Assembly: GCF_003855155.1 (NCBI RefSeq)
Contig: NZ_CP034073.1
Span: 186,001-250,000, forward strand
Direction: 5' to 3'
Origin: Shewanella psychromarinicola
GTDB taxonomy: Bacteria; Pseudomonadota; Gammaproteobacteria; Enterobacterales; Shewanellaceae
Length of the DNA stretch: 64,000 nucleotides
Both the position numbers and the translations under genes were made by a program. Shown piece after piece: positions 1-8,172 of the stretch; the stretch's first letter is position 1, and each line of letters starts with the position of its first letter. The notes below the pieces were generated by a model that saw only the letters and a list, made by a program, of their open reading frames with translations, was not told the DNA's origin and ran no database searches.

Positions 1-2
1 TG

Positions 3-68
3 TTATTGGCGCAGCGATTAATTGCACAAGACGCCTGGTTAGCAAAACAAATGACAAGTTTGATATGA
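3..68 (+). CDS. Possible C-terminal end of an upstream gene (partial)
   Basis: The window opens inside an open frame that ends with TGA at 66-68. The 21 residues it encodes are rich in Leu, Ala and Gln and look protein-like. The stretch is too short to exclude chance, and no family can be named. In Enterobacteria the gene next to zapA is divergent, which argues against this reading. Confidence 0.2.
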   Translation, partial: LLAQRLIAQDAWLAKQMTSLI

Positions 69-151
69 AATATGTCAAATTTTATGATTTTTACTTGTTT
101 ACCCCATCTCTTTAACCCGAGTGAGGTTAACTGAGGATCTGCGGCGACATT

Positions 152-451
152 ATGAGTAACAGTGCTGTTGATATTACCCTATTAGGGCGCACCTACTCCA
201 TCGGATGTCCTAAAGGACGCGAAGAAGCATTGCGCACGGTAGCCAGAGAAGTTGAAAACCAGCTGACGACGTTAAAGTCTCGGACCAACAACTTAAGCCG
301 TGAAGAGCTTGCCATTATGGCCGCACTCAATATTGGTAATGAATTGTACGAAGAAAAGCAAAAGAATAAGCAGTACATGGCGCAAATGGATGAGCGAATT
401 TCGTTATTACAGTCAACGTTGGAAACATCCTTGGTTGAACGAAGCAGCTAG
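152..451 (+). CDS. zapA: Cell division protein ZapA
   Basis: ZapA binds polymerised FtsZ in the cytoplasm and bundles protofilaments, stabilising the Z-ring. The 99-residue length matches the family. The N-terminal half carries the FtsZ-binding globular domain (ITLLGRTYSIGCP near residues 9-21). The C-terminal half is a heptad-rich helix, as expected for the dimer/tetramer coiled coil. A GAGG about 20 nt upstream is a loosely placed ribosome site. The 6S RNA follows directly, the conserved zapA-ssrS arrangement of gammaproteobacteria, which supports the call. Confidence 0.95.
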   Translation: MSNSAVDITLLGRTYSIGCPKGREEALRTVAREVENQLTTLKSRTNNLSREELAIMAALNIGNELYEEKQKNKQYMAQMDERISLLQSTLETSLVERSS

Positions 452-501
452 GAAGGCTAAACTAAGATTTCAGAATTAAGAATAACTTGATTCTACCCTG
501 T

Positions 502-686
502 TTTGCTCCCTGAGATATTCGCCAGTTGGTTAAGTCCCTGTGCCGATAATTACAAACCCAGGGTGAATGCTTTCGTTGACACTGTGCATGCTCGGATTAT
601 ACCGAGAAGCCTTAGGAAATGAACATTTACCCGCCTTGAACCTACGGTTCAAGGGCTGCGCCAGCAGCGGTATTTTGGGGAGCATT
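502..686 (+). ncRNA. ssrS: 6S RNA (SsrS)
   Basis: 6S RNA binds the sigma70 RNA polymerase holoenzyme and mimics an open promoter in stationary phase. The sequence aligns by eye with E. coli 6S: a GAGATATTCGCCAG-like 5' part, GCATGCTCGG with ACCGAGAAGCCTTA in the central bubble region, and CCTTGAACC followed by GGTTCAAGGG in the 3' part. The ends pair (GCTCCC near 505 with GGGGAGC near 677-683). It lies directly downstream of zapA, its usual place. The exact ends are estimated from the closing stem. Confidence 0.92.
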
Positions 687-700
687 CTAATTTCAGATTT

Positions 701-726
701 AGCCTTTTTTTAAGGCTCATTTTTTG
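701..726 (+). terminator. Rho-independent terminator after 6S RNA
   Basis: A 6 bp stem (AGCCTT / AAGGCT) with a T-rich loop is followed by CA and a run of Ts. It would end the zapA-ssrS transcript just before the repeat array. Confidence 0.55.
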
Positions 727-764
727 AAGATCACCTCGGTTACACTTTTTAGATAGTGCCTTTA

Positions 765-939
765 TTTCATCCTCAAGCACGCTTTTATATCCAAGCACTG
801 TTTCATATCCAAGCTCTTTCATATCCAGCTCACTTTCATATCCAGCTCTGTTTCATATCCAAGCACTCTTTCATATCCAGCTCTGTTTCATATCCAAGCT
901 CTCTTTTCTCCTCAAGATCTCTTTTATCCTCCAGCTGTG
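765..939 (+). repeat. Tandem array of about ten 16-18 bp units, core CATATCCA(A)GC
   Basis: Units follow each other without spacers, starting near 765, 783, 801, 817, 834, 851, 869, 886, 904 and 922. The consensus is TTTCATATCCAAGC followed by ACTG, TCTG or CTC. Units 3-8 are nearly identical and the outer ones are decayed (for example TCCTCAAG in place of ATATCCAAG), the usual picture of an array growing in its middle. Two unit forms (CCAAGCAC and CCAGCTC) are interspersed. The array sits between the 6S RNA and the envelope cassette. A 62-codon frame through it simply reflects the repeat. Confidence 0.85.
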
Positions 940-1135
940 CATAAATCGACAACATAACTTGGTGACGCTGATCCTTCAGCTCAAATAGCCAATAAAATAC
1001 GACCGTTTTTTATACAAAACAGTCCCGCTTTCACACTTTCAGACGGAGACACTAGGTTACTTTATTGTTAAGATTGTTTTACAACGTATATTACTGTATA
1101 AAGTGTTTAATATTAATAACTTGTAAATATGGATT

Positions 1136-2596
1136 ATGACAAGCTGCTCCACTCATCTCAAGGTTTACTGCACCATTTTAATTGTATTCATGTTCAGCTT
1201 ATCTGCTTGTAAATCCACACCCGACCCTGTTAAACCGAGTCATATCATTCCTGCTGCGTTATCTCATTTGCCTGCTGATGCAGCAAACCTAGGTTTGGAT
1301 ATCATTGATGTTCAATTGAGCTTAGGCGATCGCAATTTATATCTGGCTAGCAATGGCAATATCAAAATGGTCTCGACCGCACAATGCCAGTTAGATATTT
1401 CGGCGCACCGTGGAGATTTTCGTCAACCAGAAAGTAGCGCTAATGCTATTGCTTCGGCCTTGAACGATAACTTTAACAGTGTCGAAATTGACGTAATGCT
1501 ACTCAAAGATGGCACTTGGGTTAATCATCACGATAGTCAAACAGGTCGCGCTACCGTGTATTACACCGGTGAACGCTTTAAACTAAATCGCATGAGTGTT
1601 CAGCAGTTCGCTAATCTGAAACTGCGGGATAAACACAGTAACAATTTACTCAACGAACGCCCAATAACGGCTGCAGAAGCCTTTAGAGTATTTGGCGCTT
1701 ATCGCACCCAAAATCAACGACTCAATGTAGAAATAAAATCTGATACCAATGGCCAAAAGCTGGTAGAGCTCGATAATATGCTCAGAAAATATATTGGCTT
1801 AGGTGGATTTTATTATTCTGCGGCAGAACGAGATGTCCTATACAAGCTACGTGGCATTAACCCATCGGTTTACTTAGGCTTTATTCAAGGTGGACACCCT
1901 ACCAGTGTTGAAAAGTTAGCCGCAGATTTACGTAAAGGTGTAAAAAATGATGCCTATTACTTAGATAATCAACATAATCTTGAGCTTGCTGGTCGCTACG
2001 GCACTAAACGTTACCGCTCACGTTATAAAGACTACACCGCAACATCATCATTAACCCAATTGCAAAAAAAGCTGGGTAGCAACTCTGGTTTACACTTAGA
2101 CATTCGCAGTTTTATGCAGCATCTCAGCGTCAAGTATCGTGCTCACCAACTCGGAATGAAGGTCTATACCTATTCGCTTAATGGCAGTGATTATCATCAA
2201 TCACAATTACTTAAGTTAACCACTAATAAGCTACCCGATGGCGCAATTGTGGATGCCACGCCTTACAAGATTTGCCAGCGTTTATTCAACAGAGCCGTAC
2301 CTAAAAAGCGTTATCAAGCATTGAGTAATGTCGGTCGTTATATTACCGCTTTACCCCAAGATGCTGACTTTGATCGCTTTGACGAAATGCTTGGTTATCA
2401 AACAGAAGGTTATTATTTGTCATTAACCTCTGGCCTTAAAGCCATCCATAGCACTGCGGTTAACAAGACACCTAACAACATACCCACGCCTTTGTTGGAA
2501 CATGGTTTCCCCACTATTACTGATGAAATAATTGATAACGACACCGGTGACACCATTATTTTAAGGTTACCAGGTCGTCAGGCTAATAAAAATTAA
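1136..2596 (+). CDS. GDPD-family (glycerophosphodiester phosphodiesterase-like) lipoprotein
   Basis: Predicted envelope lipoprotein of 486 residues. The N-terminus has a hydrophobic segment (about 11-23) ending in a lipobox, LSAC, with Cys25 as the lipidation site. A GDPD (TIM-barrel phosphodiesterase) signature follows: ISAHRG at 88-93, VEIDV at 116-120 (Glu117 and Asp119 as metal ligands), KDGTWV and HHD at 131-133. DGAIVDATP near 373-381 resembles the end of the barrel. The family hydrolyses glycerophosphodiesters to glycerol-3-phosphate and an alcohol. The substrate here is unknown and the C-terminal about 100 residues are not recognised. The next gene begins one base after the stop, so the two are cotranscribed. 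Confidence 0.8.
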   Translation: MTSCSTHLKVYCTILIVFMFSLSACKSTPDPVKPSHIIPAALSHLPADAANLGLDIIDVQLSLGDRNLYLASNGNIKMVSTAQCQLDISAHRGDFRQPESSANAIASALNDNFNSVEIDVMLLKDGTWVNHHDSQTGRATVYYTGERFKLNRMSVQQFANLKLRDKHSNNLLNERPITAAEAFRVFGAYRTQNQRLNVEIKSDTNGQKLVELDNMLRKYIGLGGFYYSAAERDVLYKLRGINPSVYLGFIQGGHPTSVEKLAADLRKGVKNDAYYLDNQHNLELAGRYGTKRYRSRYKDYTATSSLTQLQKKLGSNSGLHLDIRSFMQHLSVKYRAHQLGMKVYTYSLNGSDYHQSQLLKLTTNKLPDGAIVDATPYKICQRLFNRAVPKKRYQALSNVGRYITALPQDADFDRFDEMLGYQTEGYYLSLTSGLKAIHSTAVNKTPNNIPTPLLEHGFPTITDEIIDNDTGDTIILRLPGRQANKN

Positions 2597-2597
2597 T

Positions 2598-5084
2598 ATG
2601 ACTGATAATAACAAAAGTCCATTTGCAACAAATTTGCTTAACACTGCCCCGACGCAAAAGAAGATGGAATCAGCTGAAAAAGAGCTGAAGAAAGTACAGA
2701 AAAATCAACAATCAACGGCTGTCAAAGCTAAAAAACAACAAGCTGTTGAAGCCCAAATGGTTAACACGGGTAAACCCTTCTGGTGGATGCTGTTGATGTT
2801 CATTTGTTCGATAGTGTATTTATTCCCTGAGGCGGTGTTTAATGCGGCGTTAACCGATGTTGCTGGCGGGCGCAATTCCAGCGTGGAAGACTTACGGGCG
2901 GTAGAATTATTTGGTCGTACCATCAGTGGTGTTGGCGTTACCCTGCTTTTAGCTGACTTATTACTAAAAGGTAAACAAGTGGCTAAAGCCACTCGGGCTT
3001 TAGGTTATTTCACCCTAATTGCAGTGATTATTTGGCCAACGGTATTTTTTGGTCAAAAGTGGTTAGTGGATCATTTTATTATTGATGCATCGACCCCAGA
3101 AGAGCGCCAACAAGCTTATTTGTCGCAAGTACTTCGTAGCGCATTGATTGAAAATTCAATAAAATTTGAAGGCATTGATTACGACCCCGATAAAAAACAC
3201 AGTGCAATCGAAAAAACGTTTTTATCCGTGTTTGGTGGACTCGTATACGCTGATGATAAATTAGTGGACGATTTAAAACAGAAAAAGCGCTTGATCATGG
3301 AAAAATTTGTTCGCGACCGTGCTATGTCTCGATTTGATCAACACTACGCTAACTATGATAATTTCCGCCAGACCCTACGGGGAAAATACACTGAGTATGC
3401 TGCAGGTTCTAATCAATATAATCAGGCCTTAGCTAGCGTACAAACACGATCTGACGCTTACTGGCTCGATACCCAAAACCAGGTAAAGCAAGGTTGGGAG
3501 CAATACCAACAAGGCACCAAGGCTTATGAAGCCAGGGTCGAATCCCGGGCACAAAAAATAGCCCCTAAATTATACGATTATTTTGAACGGCGTAATAAAT
3601 GTGCAGAAAAGAAAAGTGGCAGTAATAAAGACCGTTGTTTCGAGCGACTGCAGAACGGTTATGACAAAGAAATAGCCAAATACAGCATGCCTTATATTCC
3701 ACCTAATGATTGGTTGGTTCGTGAAGAAATTTCGACGTCTGAAAACGTCGGTAATTCCATTATTTCAGGGATTTTGACATTTGGCCTTTACACTGCAATG
3801 CAAGCTGCTGATGCCGTAACGGGTGGCGACGCTGGATTTAAAGATCATCGTATGGTGTATACCAACGATGTGAATCATTATAAAAACGTGTTGATGCTAA
3901 AAATGGAGCCTGATTTTATTAAAGAGTCGGGTGGCTATCCATTAGGCATTAACTCAATTCATGAATTTAGAGTAAATGAACTTACCAGCATAAAAGTGAA
4001 TAAAAAGCTGAAACAAAAAGGCTTAACCTTATCCCCTTCTTGGTCACTGACCGATCGTAATAGCTTTGACATTGCAGTTGCTAAAAAAGTGCGTCAACAA
4101 GCTGATAGTGAGTGGCGATCAAAAATGAAGGCTAAAGGCAATGACATGCCGCCGAATTTAAGCTGGCAGACATTTCAACAGCAAGGCGTTATCCAACAGC
4201 GTATTGAGGATGAAATGAAAGAGCTTTACGTAAAACCAACGCTGGCTGATTGGAATAACCGTGAGTTTAAACAGAAAATTATTGAACCCAATATACGACG
4301 GAAAACCACCGAGTATCTTAATGTGCTCGAAGCCCAACAAGTTGAGTTTGCCGACGGCGGCGCTTTTGAATCGACGGGTAAGTCGGCTTTAAGATCAACG
4401 ATTATTCCGCCAATATCCATGTCGATTAGCTTAGCCTTGGTGCTATTAACCCTATTAAAGTTACCGATGAAAGCCGTAGAACTCGTGCAAGTAAAAAGGA
4501 CTCGAGCAGCAGCAAAAGCTAAGCCTAACCGATATATAAAACCTGCAATATCTATCCTGTTATTAGCGGCAATTTTTGTGGTGCCTTTATCCATGGCCGT
4601 TAACCAATACACCATGAAAGAATCGGCGTTGCATTACTTTTTTGAACAAATGGAGAAGAATGATTCAGCCATGATTTCATTCGCGCTTAAATGGTTATTA
4701 GTGACTCAACCTATGGTGCAACCTATCGGTTCATCCATTGACCAAGGCTTATTTATCACCAAAGGATTTAATGCGATCAGTGAGCCCATTAACCGCTTTG
4801 ATTTAGCAATAATGTCTGAACATGATTCAACTAAGCTTGCTAAATACTCGCCTAAGAAAGCCGCCTTATTACCTCTGACTATCAACAACAATATCGCCAA
4901 TGCCAAGGTGGCAGTGATGAATATTAAACCAACATATCAAGCAGGCATGATGTTACCCGCGGGCAGTTATGACATAAAAGTCAGCGCCCCTGGACATATT
5001 TCCGTTAGAGAATGGGTGTATTTGAAAGCCGACGAAACTGATTTTAATATCAATTTGTCAGCAGCAGACGTGACCAGTCAATGA
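2598..5084 (+). CDS. Large membrane protein with PEGA-like C-terminus, unknown function
   Basis: I do not recognise a named family for this 828-residue protein. Visible parts in order: a charged, Lys/Gln-rich, probably coiled-coil N-terminus (about 18-55); three hydrophobic segments (about 62-85, 107-124 and 134-152); a large charged, mostly helical region (about 155-605) with few hydrophobic stretches; two more hydrophobic segments (about 605-630 and 648-668); and a C-terminal beta-rich part (about 760-825) with LPAGSYDIKVSAPGH, typical of PEGA-like surface domains. Middle gene of a three-gene cassette: it starts one base after the GDPD lipoprotein stop and ends about 50 bases before the zinc-finger gene. 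It could be a scaffold, but that is inference. Confidence 0.7.
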   Translation: MTDNNKSPFATNLLNTAPTQKKMESAEKELKKVQKNQQSTAVKAKKQQAVEAQMVNTGKPFWWMLLMFICSIVYLFPEAVFNAALTDVAGGRNSSVEDLRAVELFGRTISGVGVTLLLADLLLKGKQVAKATRALGYFTLIAVIIWPTVFFGQKWLVDHFIIDASTPEERQQAYLSQVLRSALIENSIKFEGIDYDPDKKHSAIEKTFLSVFGGLVYADDKLVDDLKQKKRLIMEKFVRDRAMSRFDQHYANYDNFRQTLRGKYTEYAAGSNQYNQALASVQTRSDAYWLDTQNQVKQGWEQYQQGTKAYEARVESRAQKIAPKLYDYFERRNKCAEKKSGSNKDRCFERLQNGYDKEIAKYSMPYIPPNDWLVREEISTSENVGNSIISGILTFGLYTAMQAADAVTGGDAGFKDHRMVYTNDVNHYKNVLMLKMEPDFIKESGGYPLGINSIHEFRVNELTSIKVNKKLKQKGLTLSPSWSLTDRNSFDIAVAKKVRQQADSEWRSKMKAKGNDMPPNLSWQTFQQQGVIQQRIEDEMKELYVKPTLADWNNREFKQKIIEPNIRRKTTEYLNVLEAQQVEFADGGAFESTGKSALRSTIIPPISMSISLALVLLTLLKLPMKAVELVQVKRTRAAAKAKPNRYIKPAISILLLAAIFVVPLSMAVNQYTMKESALHYFFEQMEKNDSAMISFALKWLLVTQPMVQPIGSSIDQGLFITKGFNAISEPINRFDLAIMSEHDSTKLAKYSPKKAALLPLTINNNIANAKVAVMNIKPTYQAGMMLPAGSYDIKVSAPGHISVREWVYLKADETDFNINLSAADVTSQ

Positions 5085-5135
5085 TAAAAAAACAGTAAAA
5101 AAATTCATCACGCATTGATTTATAGGAAGTATTAC

Positions 5136-7028
5136 GTGAGTAAATTAGAACAATTCCAAAGTTTTATCCGTAGCAACGGTAAAGATCTCACTGGTGTCGA
5201 TGTACCAGTAATATTAAGCAACGAACAAGCAAAGCTTCCACAGCTTAAATTTACCTTTGGTTGGACGATTGAAGTTGGCGTGAGTGCACATGAACACGGC
5301 GGCTATTGCCCATCTGGAATTAAGTCAGGCAGTGCATCCAATGCCCGAGATCTCGCCCATGACAAAGCCAAAGAGTATGTCAGTGGACAGAATTCGTTGT
5401 TTAACGATCGCTTCTTAACAATACTTGGGCCTGATATTGCGGAAAATTTCCTAATAAGAAATAGAGGCTTAAAATCAGCCCCTGAAACCTATGTGGGCAG
5501 CAAAGTTTGCTACCGTTGCCATGGTTCTGGTAGTCAAAGTTGTTCTAGCTGTTATGGCTCTGGTAGTAACTCTTGTAGTGGTTGTCATGGTAGTGGCCGC
5601 GTCAGTGTTTCGCGTCATGATAGCTATAATAATCGCACGGTTTATACCACAGAGTCTTGTTCATCATGTTGGGGCAGTGGTAAAAAAACCTGTTATACCT
5701 GCAACGGCTCGGGCTCTGTGACGTGCGGCACTTGTAGTGGCGGCGGTTACCTCTATCACAGTTACACCATTGATGGTGAAGCAAAACGCAGCACTAACTG
5801 GGCTTATAACAGCAGTGATTACCACAAATGGACCTCTGAATTTGTCAAAAATAGCGGCTTAAACTTAGTCTATAATTTAACTGAGATAACTGAAGTTGAT
5901 GTTGAGGGTACCCTTGATGGCTGTACCTTTATGTATGCTTTTACCGCTAAACTTCCAACCCTGCAATTTACCGCGACGATTGATAAAGTCGATACCAAGA
6001 TGTGCTTTGCCGGTAAAAAGAACACCACCCATAATGCCGGTGGGGTTTACGATCCTGCGGTATGGAGTGTGGCACAGAAAATGGCAGGGGGCAGCCAATC
6101 CGCCGACAAAGTGGCATTAGCCACCCCTGCTGTAAAAAACATTATCGAAGCCGATACAACCCACACGCAAATTGCATTATTAGATGAAAACTGGGTATCG
6201 ACTGATATTAAAGACGCGGTATTATCTAACTACCAAAACTTAGTGACACAATTAAAAAAGCAAAGCGTTAAAGGTATTACACCTAACATGTTCGCAGGCT
6301 TGATTAAATACACTTATTTATTCTTTACTTTAGGGATGTTAATCGCGCTGTTATTCCCCAAATTTGCAGTCGATTCCGGTTATCGCATGAGCGTGACTCA
6401 AATACCTGAATGGATGATGGCGTTATTGACGATGCAATTTGGCCTATTCGGGCTTCCCGCTGTGGCTAATTATGCCTTTGTACTTGGGTTATTGTGGTTA
6501 AGCTACCAAGGTGTGAAAAAATTGTATTGGAAAAATATCAGTAACGCTAAGATCTGGGTATTGGCTATCAGCATTACACTATTATTGCCACATATGGCGT
6601 TAACGCTTTATTACAACACGGTTGAACTGCTTGGCCATTCACCCGCCATGGCTAGCACTCTCGTGAGTGGCTCATTATTGGTCGGGCTTTACTTACTCGT
6701 CATTGGTGTAAAATGGCCACAAAAGTGGTATAGCAAAATTTTTGGATTGATTGCTGGAGTCAGTTTTTATTGTGCCCTACAATACGGTTTGTTCTTAATA
6801 AACCCAACTTATGGTTTTATCGAAAATAATGCTAATTATTCTGGTGATGTGGCTGCGTTATTATCATCTGGTTTACGTTTTATGGGGAATAATTTAATTG
6901 AGTGGGCTTTGTTATCAGTTGGCTTTACTTACTTCTTAACACGTAGAAAATTTTGGTTAAAAGCAAAGACGATGGTGGCTGATTACGAGAGTCCGGTGCT
7001 ACTAAAATCGATGAACATGGATAAATAG
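5136..7028 (+). CDS. Zinc-finger (DnaJ-type CxxCxGxG, six motifs) multi-pass membrane protein
   Basis: A 630-residue protein if started at GTG 5136, which has AGGAAG about seven bases upstream. A longer TTG start at 5115 is possible but overlaps that ribosome site. Residues 1-120 contain no recognised domain. A Cys-rich block (about 125-204) has six CxxCxGxG-type motifs (CYRCHGSG, CSSCYGSG, CSGCHGSG, CSSCWGSG, CYTCNGSG, CGTCSGGG), against four in DnaJ. The third and fourth motifs are separated by a 20-odd residue polar insert. A soluble region follows, then about six hydrophobic segments between residues 390 and 615. There is no J domain, so this is not DnaJ. The pairs probably bind Zn2+. The function is unknown; it is the last gene of the envelope cassette. 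Confidence 0.75.
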   Translation: MSKLEQFQSFIRSNGKDLTGVDVPVILSNEQAKLPQLKFTFGWTIEVGVSAHEHGGYCPSGIKSGSASNARDLAHDKAKEYVSGQNSLFNDRFLTILGPDIAENFLIRNRGLKSAPETYVGSKVCYRCHGSGSQSCSSCYGSGSNSCSGCHGSGRVSVSRHDSYNNRTVYTTESCSSCWGSGKKTCYTCNGSGSVTCGTCSGGGYLYHSYTIDGEAKRSTNWAYNSSDYHKWTSEFVKNSGLNLVYNLTEITEVDVEGTLDGCTFMYAFTAKLPTLQFTATIDKVDTKMCFAGKKNTTHNAGGVYDPAVWSVAQKMAGGSQSADKVALATPAVKNIIEADTTHTQIALLDENWVSTDIKDAVLSNYQNLVTQLKKQSVKGITPNMFAGLIKYTYLFFTLGMLIALLFPKFAVDSGYRMSVTQIPEWMMALLTMQFGLFGLPAVANYAFVLGLLWLSYQGVKKLYWKNISNAKIWVLAISITLLLPHMALTLYYNTVELLGHSPAMASTLVSGSLLVGLYLLVIGVKWPQKWYSKIFGLIAGVSFYCALQYGLFLINPTYGFIENNANYSGDVAALLSSGLRFMGNNLIEWALLSVGFTYFLTRRKFWLKAKTMVADYESPVLLKSMNMDK

Positions 7029-7053
7029 TCCCGTATTGTGTTGCTAAAAACAA

Positions 7054-7082
7054 CCCAGCGTAATGCTAAGCCTTACGCTGGG
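7054..7082 (-). terminator. Hairpin with T-run on the minus-strand side
   Basis: A perfect 10 bp stem (CCCAGCGTAA / TTACGCTGGG) with a 9-base loop. On the plus side it is followed by GGGAAGTTTG, a poor T-tract. On the minus side it is followed by TTGTTTTTAGC. It may end the cassette transcript weakly, or act in the reverse direction, although no minus-strand gene lies upstream. Confidence 0.4.
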
Positions 7083-7419
7083 GGGAAGTTTGATGCAAAG
7101 TGATTCAGCATTAGCTGACTATCAATCTGTGATTTCATCTCATTACAGAACGCGATAACCTACTTTGAGTTCCAGTTGTTGATTATCGTTTTTTTAAATT
7201 CATTTGTAAGTGTTGGAGTATTCCCTACATATGAGCATGACGCGTTTTATGACTAATTCAGAACCATATCAGTCAGATTCTTCAGCGGTTCAAACCCTGA
7301 TTACTTATTTTTCTTCTGGCAGCACTGCATCAGATAAACTTATGACGGATCAAGCCATTATCAATAAAGATTCATTTACAGATCCTTCAATCCCAGCACC
7401 GTTATTCGACAGTTATAAT

Positions 7420-7992
7420 ATGAGCCGTGACAGTATTCGTCGCCATATCAGGCAAGAGCGTAATGCCCTTTCTCAAGCGGAACAAAACCAACTAGCCTTG
7501 ATTGCTAGTCGACATTTATTGTCAGAAATTCAGCGTATTTCAGCTAAACGAGTGGCGCTATATTTAGCTTTTGACGGTGAACTAGCAACCAATAAGTTGA
7601 TAAAAGCTTTATGGAAATTAGATATTGAAGTGTATCTACCTCGCTTGCACCCTTTTGCTAAAGGGCATTTGCTGTTTATTCGCTATACCGCTGATACTGT
7701 GATGATAAACAATCGCTTTAACATTGCCGAACCCAAGCTTGATGTCGGCAACATTGCCACTGTTGAGCAGCTGGATATGATTGTGACACCCTTGGTCGCA
7801 TTTGATAATAATGGTAATCGCATGGGTATGGGCGGCGGTTATTACGACCGCACCTTGGCACAAGTGATTGATAACAAGCCGTTAGCCGTCGGGTATGCCC
7901 ATGACTGTCAGCAAGTGAGCGTTTTACCGATTGAATATTGGGATGTGCCGTTGCCGGTGATAATTACTCCAACGAAACGGTTAGCTATTTAA
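7420..7992 (+). CDS. fau: 5-formyltetrahydrofolate cyclo-ligase
   Basis: The enzyme (YgfA/MTHFS) converts 5-formyl-THF to 5,10-methenyl-THF using ATP in the cytoplasm. The family features are clear: an N-terminal RxxIRxxRNALS helix, FDGELATNKLI, YLPRLHP, LDVIVTPLVAFD-type strand and the ATP-binding GMGGGYYDR loop near the C-terminus. Start ATG 7420 gives 190 residues, the usual length. The frame stays open back to GTG 7210 (260 residues) with ATGs at 7231 and 7237, so a 60-70 residue extension is possible. No good ribosome site precedes 7420, and a GGAG lies 12 bases before 7231. In relatives this gene directly follows the 6S RNA; here about 6.5 kb intervene. Confidence 0.88.
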   Translation: MSRDSIRRHIRQERNALSQAEQNQLALIASRHLLSEIQRISAKRVALYLAFDGELATNKLIKALWKLDIEVYLPRLHPFAKGHLLFIRYTADTVMINNRFNIAEPKLDVGNIATVEQLDMIVTPLVAFDNNGNRMGMGGGYYDRTLAQVIDNKPLAVGYAHDCQQVSVLPIEYWDVPLPVIITPTKRLAI

Positions 7993-8043
7993 AATAGCTT
8001 AATTTTATTAAGGTCCTGGCGCTTCGCTCACACCCGTTCAAGC

Positions 8044-8063
8044 AGGGAAAACGGCTTTTCCCT
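8044..8063. repeat. Short perfect hairpin in fau-metY gap
   Basis: AGGGAAAA / TTTTCCCT, 8 bp arms with a 4-base loop, lies in a GC-richer stretch (about 8015-8105) between fau and the shared terminator. Its function is not evident. Confidence 0.35.
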
Positions 8064-8113
8064 CTTGGATCTCCCCAGCCGCTCCGGCAAAGTGTTGATC
8101 CTCATAGCATAAT

Positions 8114-8152
8114 AAAAAGCCCTATCAATACACAGTATTGATAGGGCTTTTT
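8114..8152. terminator. Bidirectional terminator between fau and metY
   Basis: A perfect 17 bp inverted repeat (AAAAAGCCCTATCAATA and its complement) with a 5-base loop has A- and T-runs at its ends. It serves the two convergent genes. Confidence 0.9.
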
Positions 8153-8172
8153 ATTTATTTTATTTATGTTAG

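Noticed and set aside
765..939. Possible CRISPR array
   Set aside because: Units are contiguous with no unique spacers and are only 16-18 bp, and no cas genes are present.
756..944. A 62-codon frame rich in Phe, Ile, His and Ser
   Set aside because: It is produced by the tandem repeat itself, has no ribosome site and resembles no protein family.
5491..5721. Val/Ala-rich 76-codon frame on the plus strand
   Set aside because: It is an out-of-frame reading of the Gly/Ser/Cys-rich zinc-finger region of the membrane protein.
5136..7028. DnaJ chaperone
   Set aside because: There is no J domain, the number of zinc motifs is wrong, and the C-terminal half is membrane-spanning.
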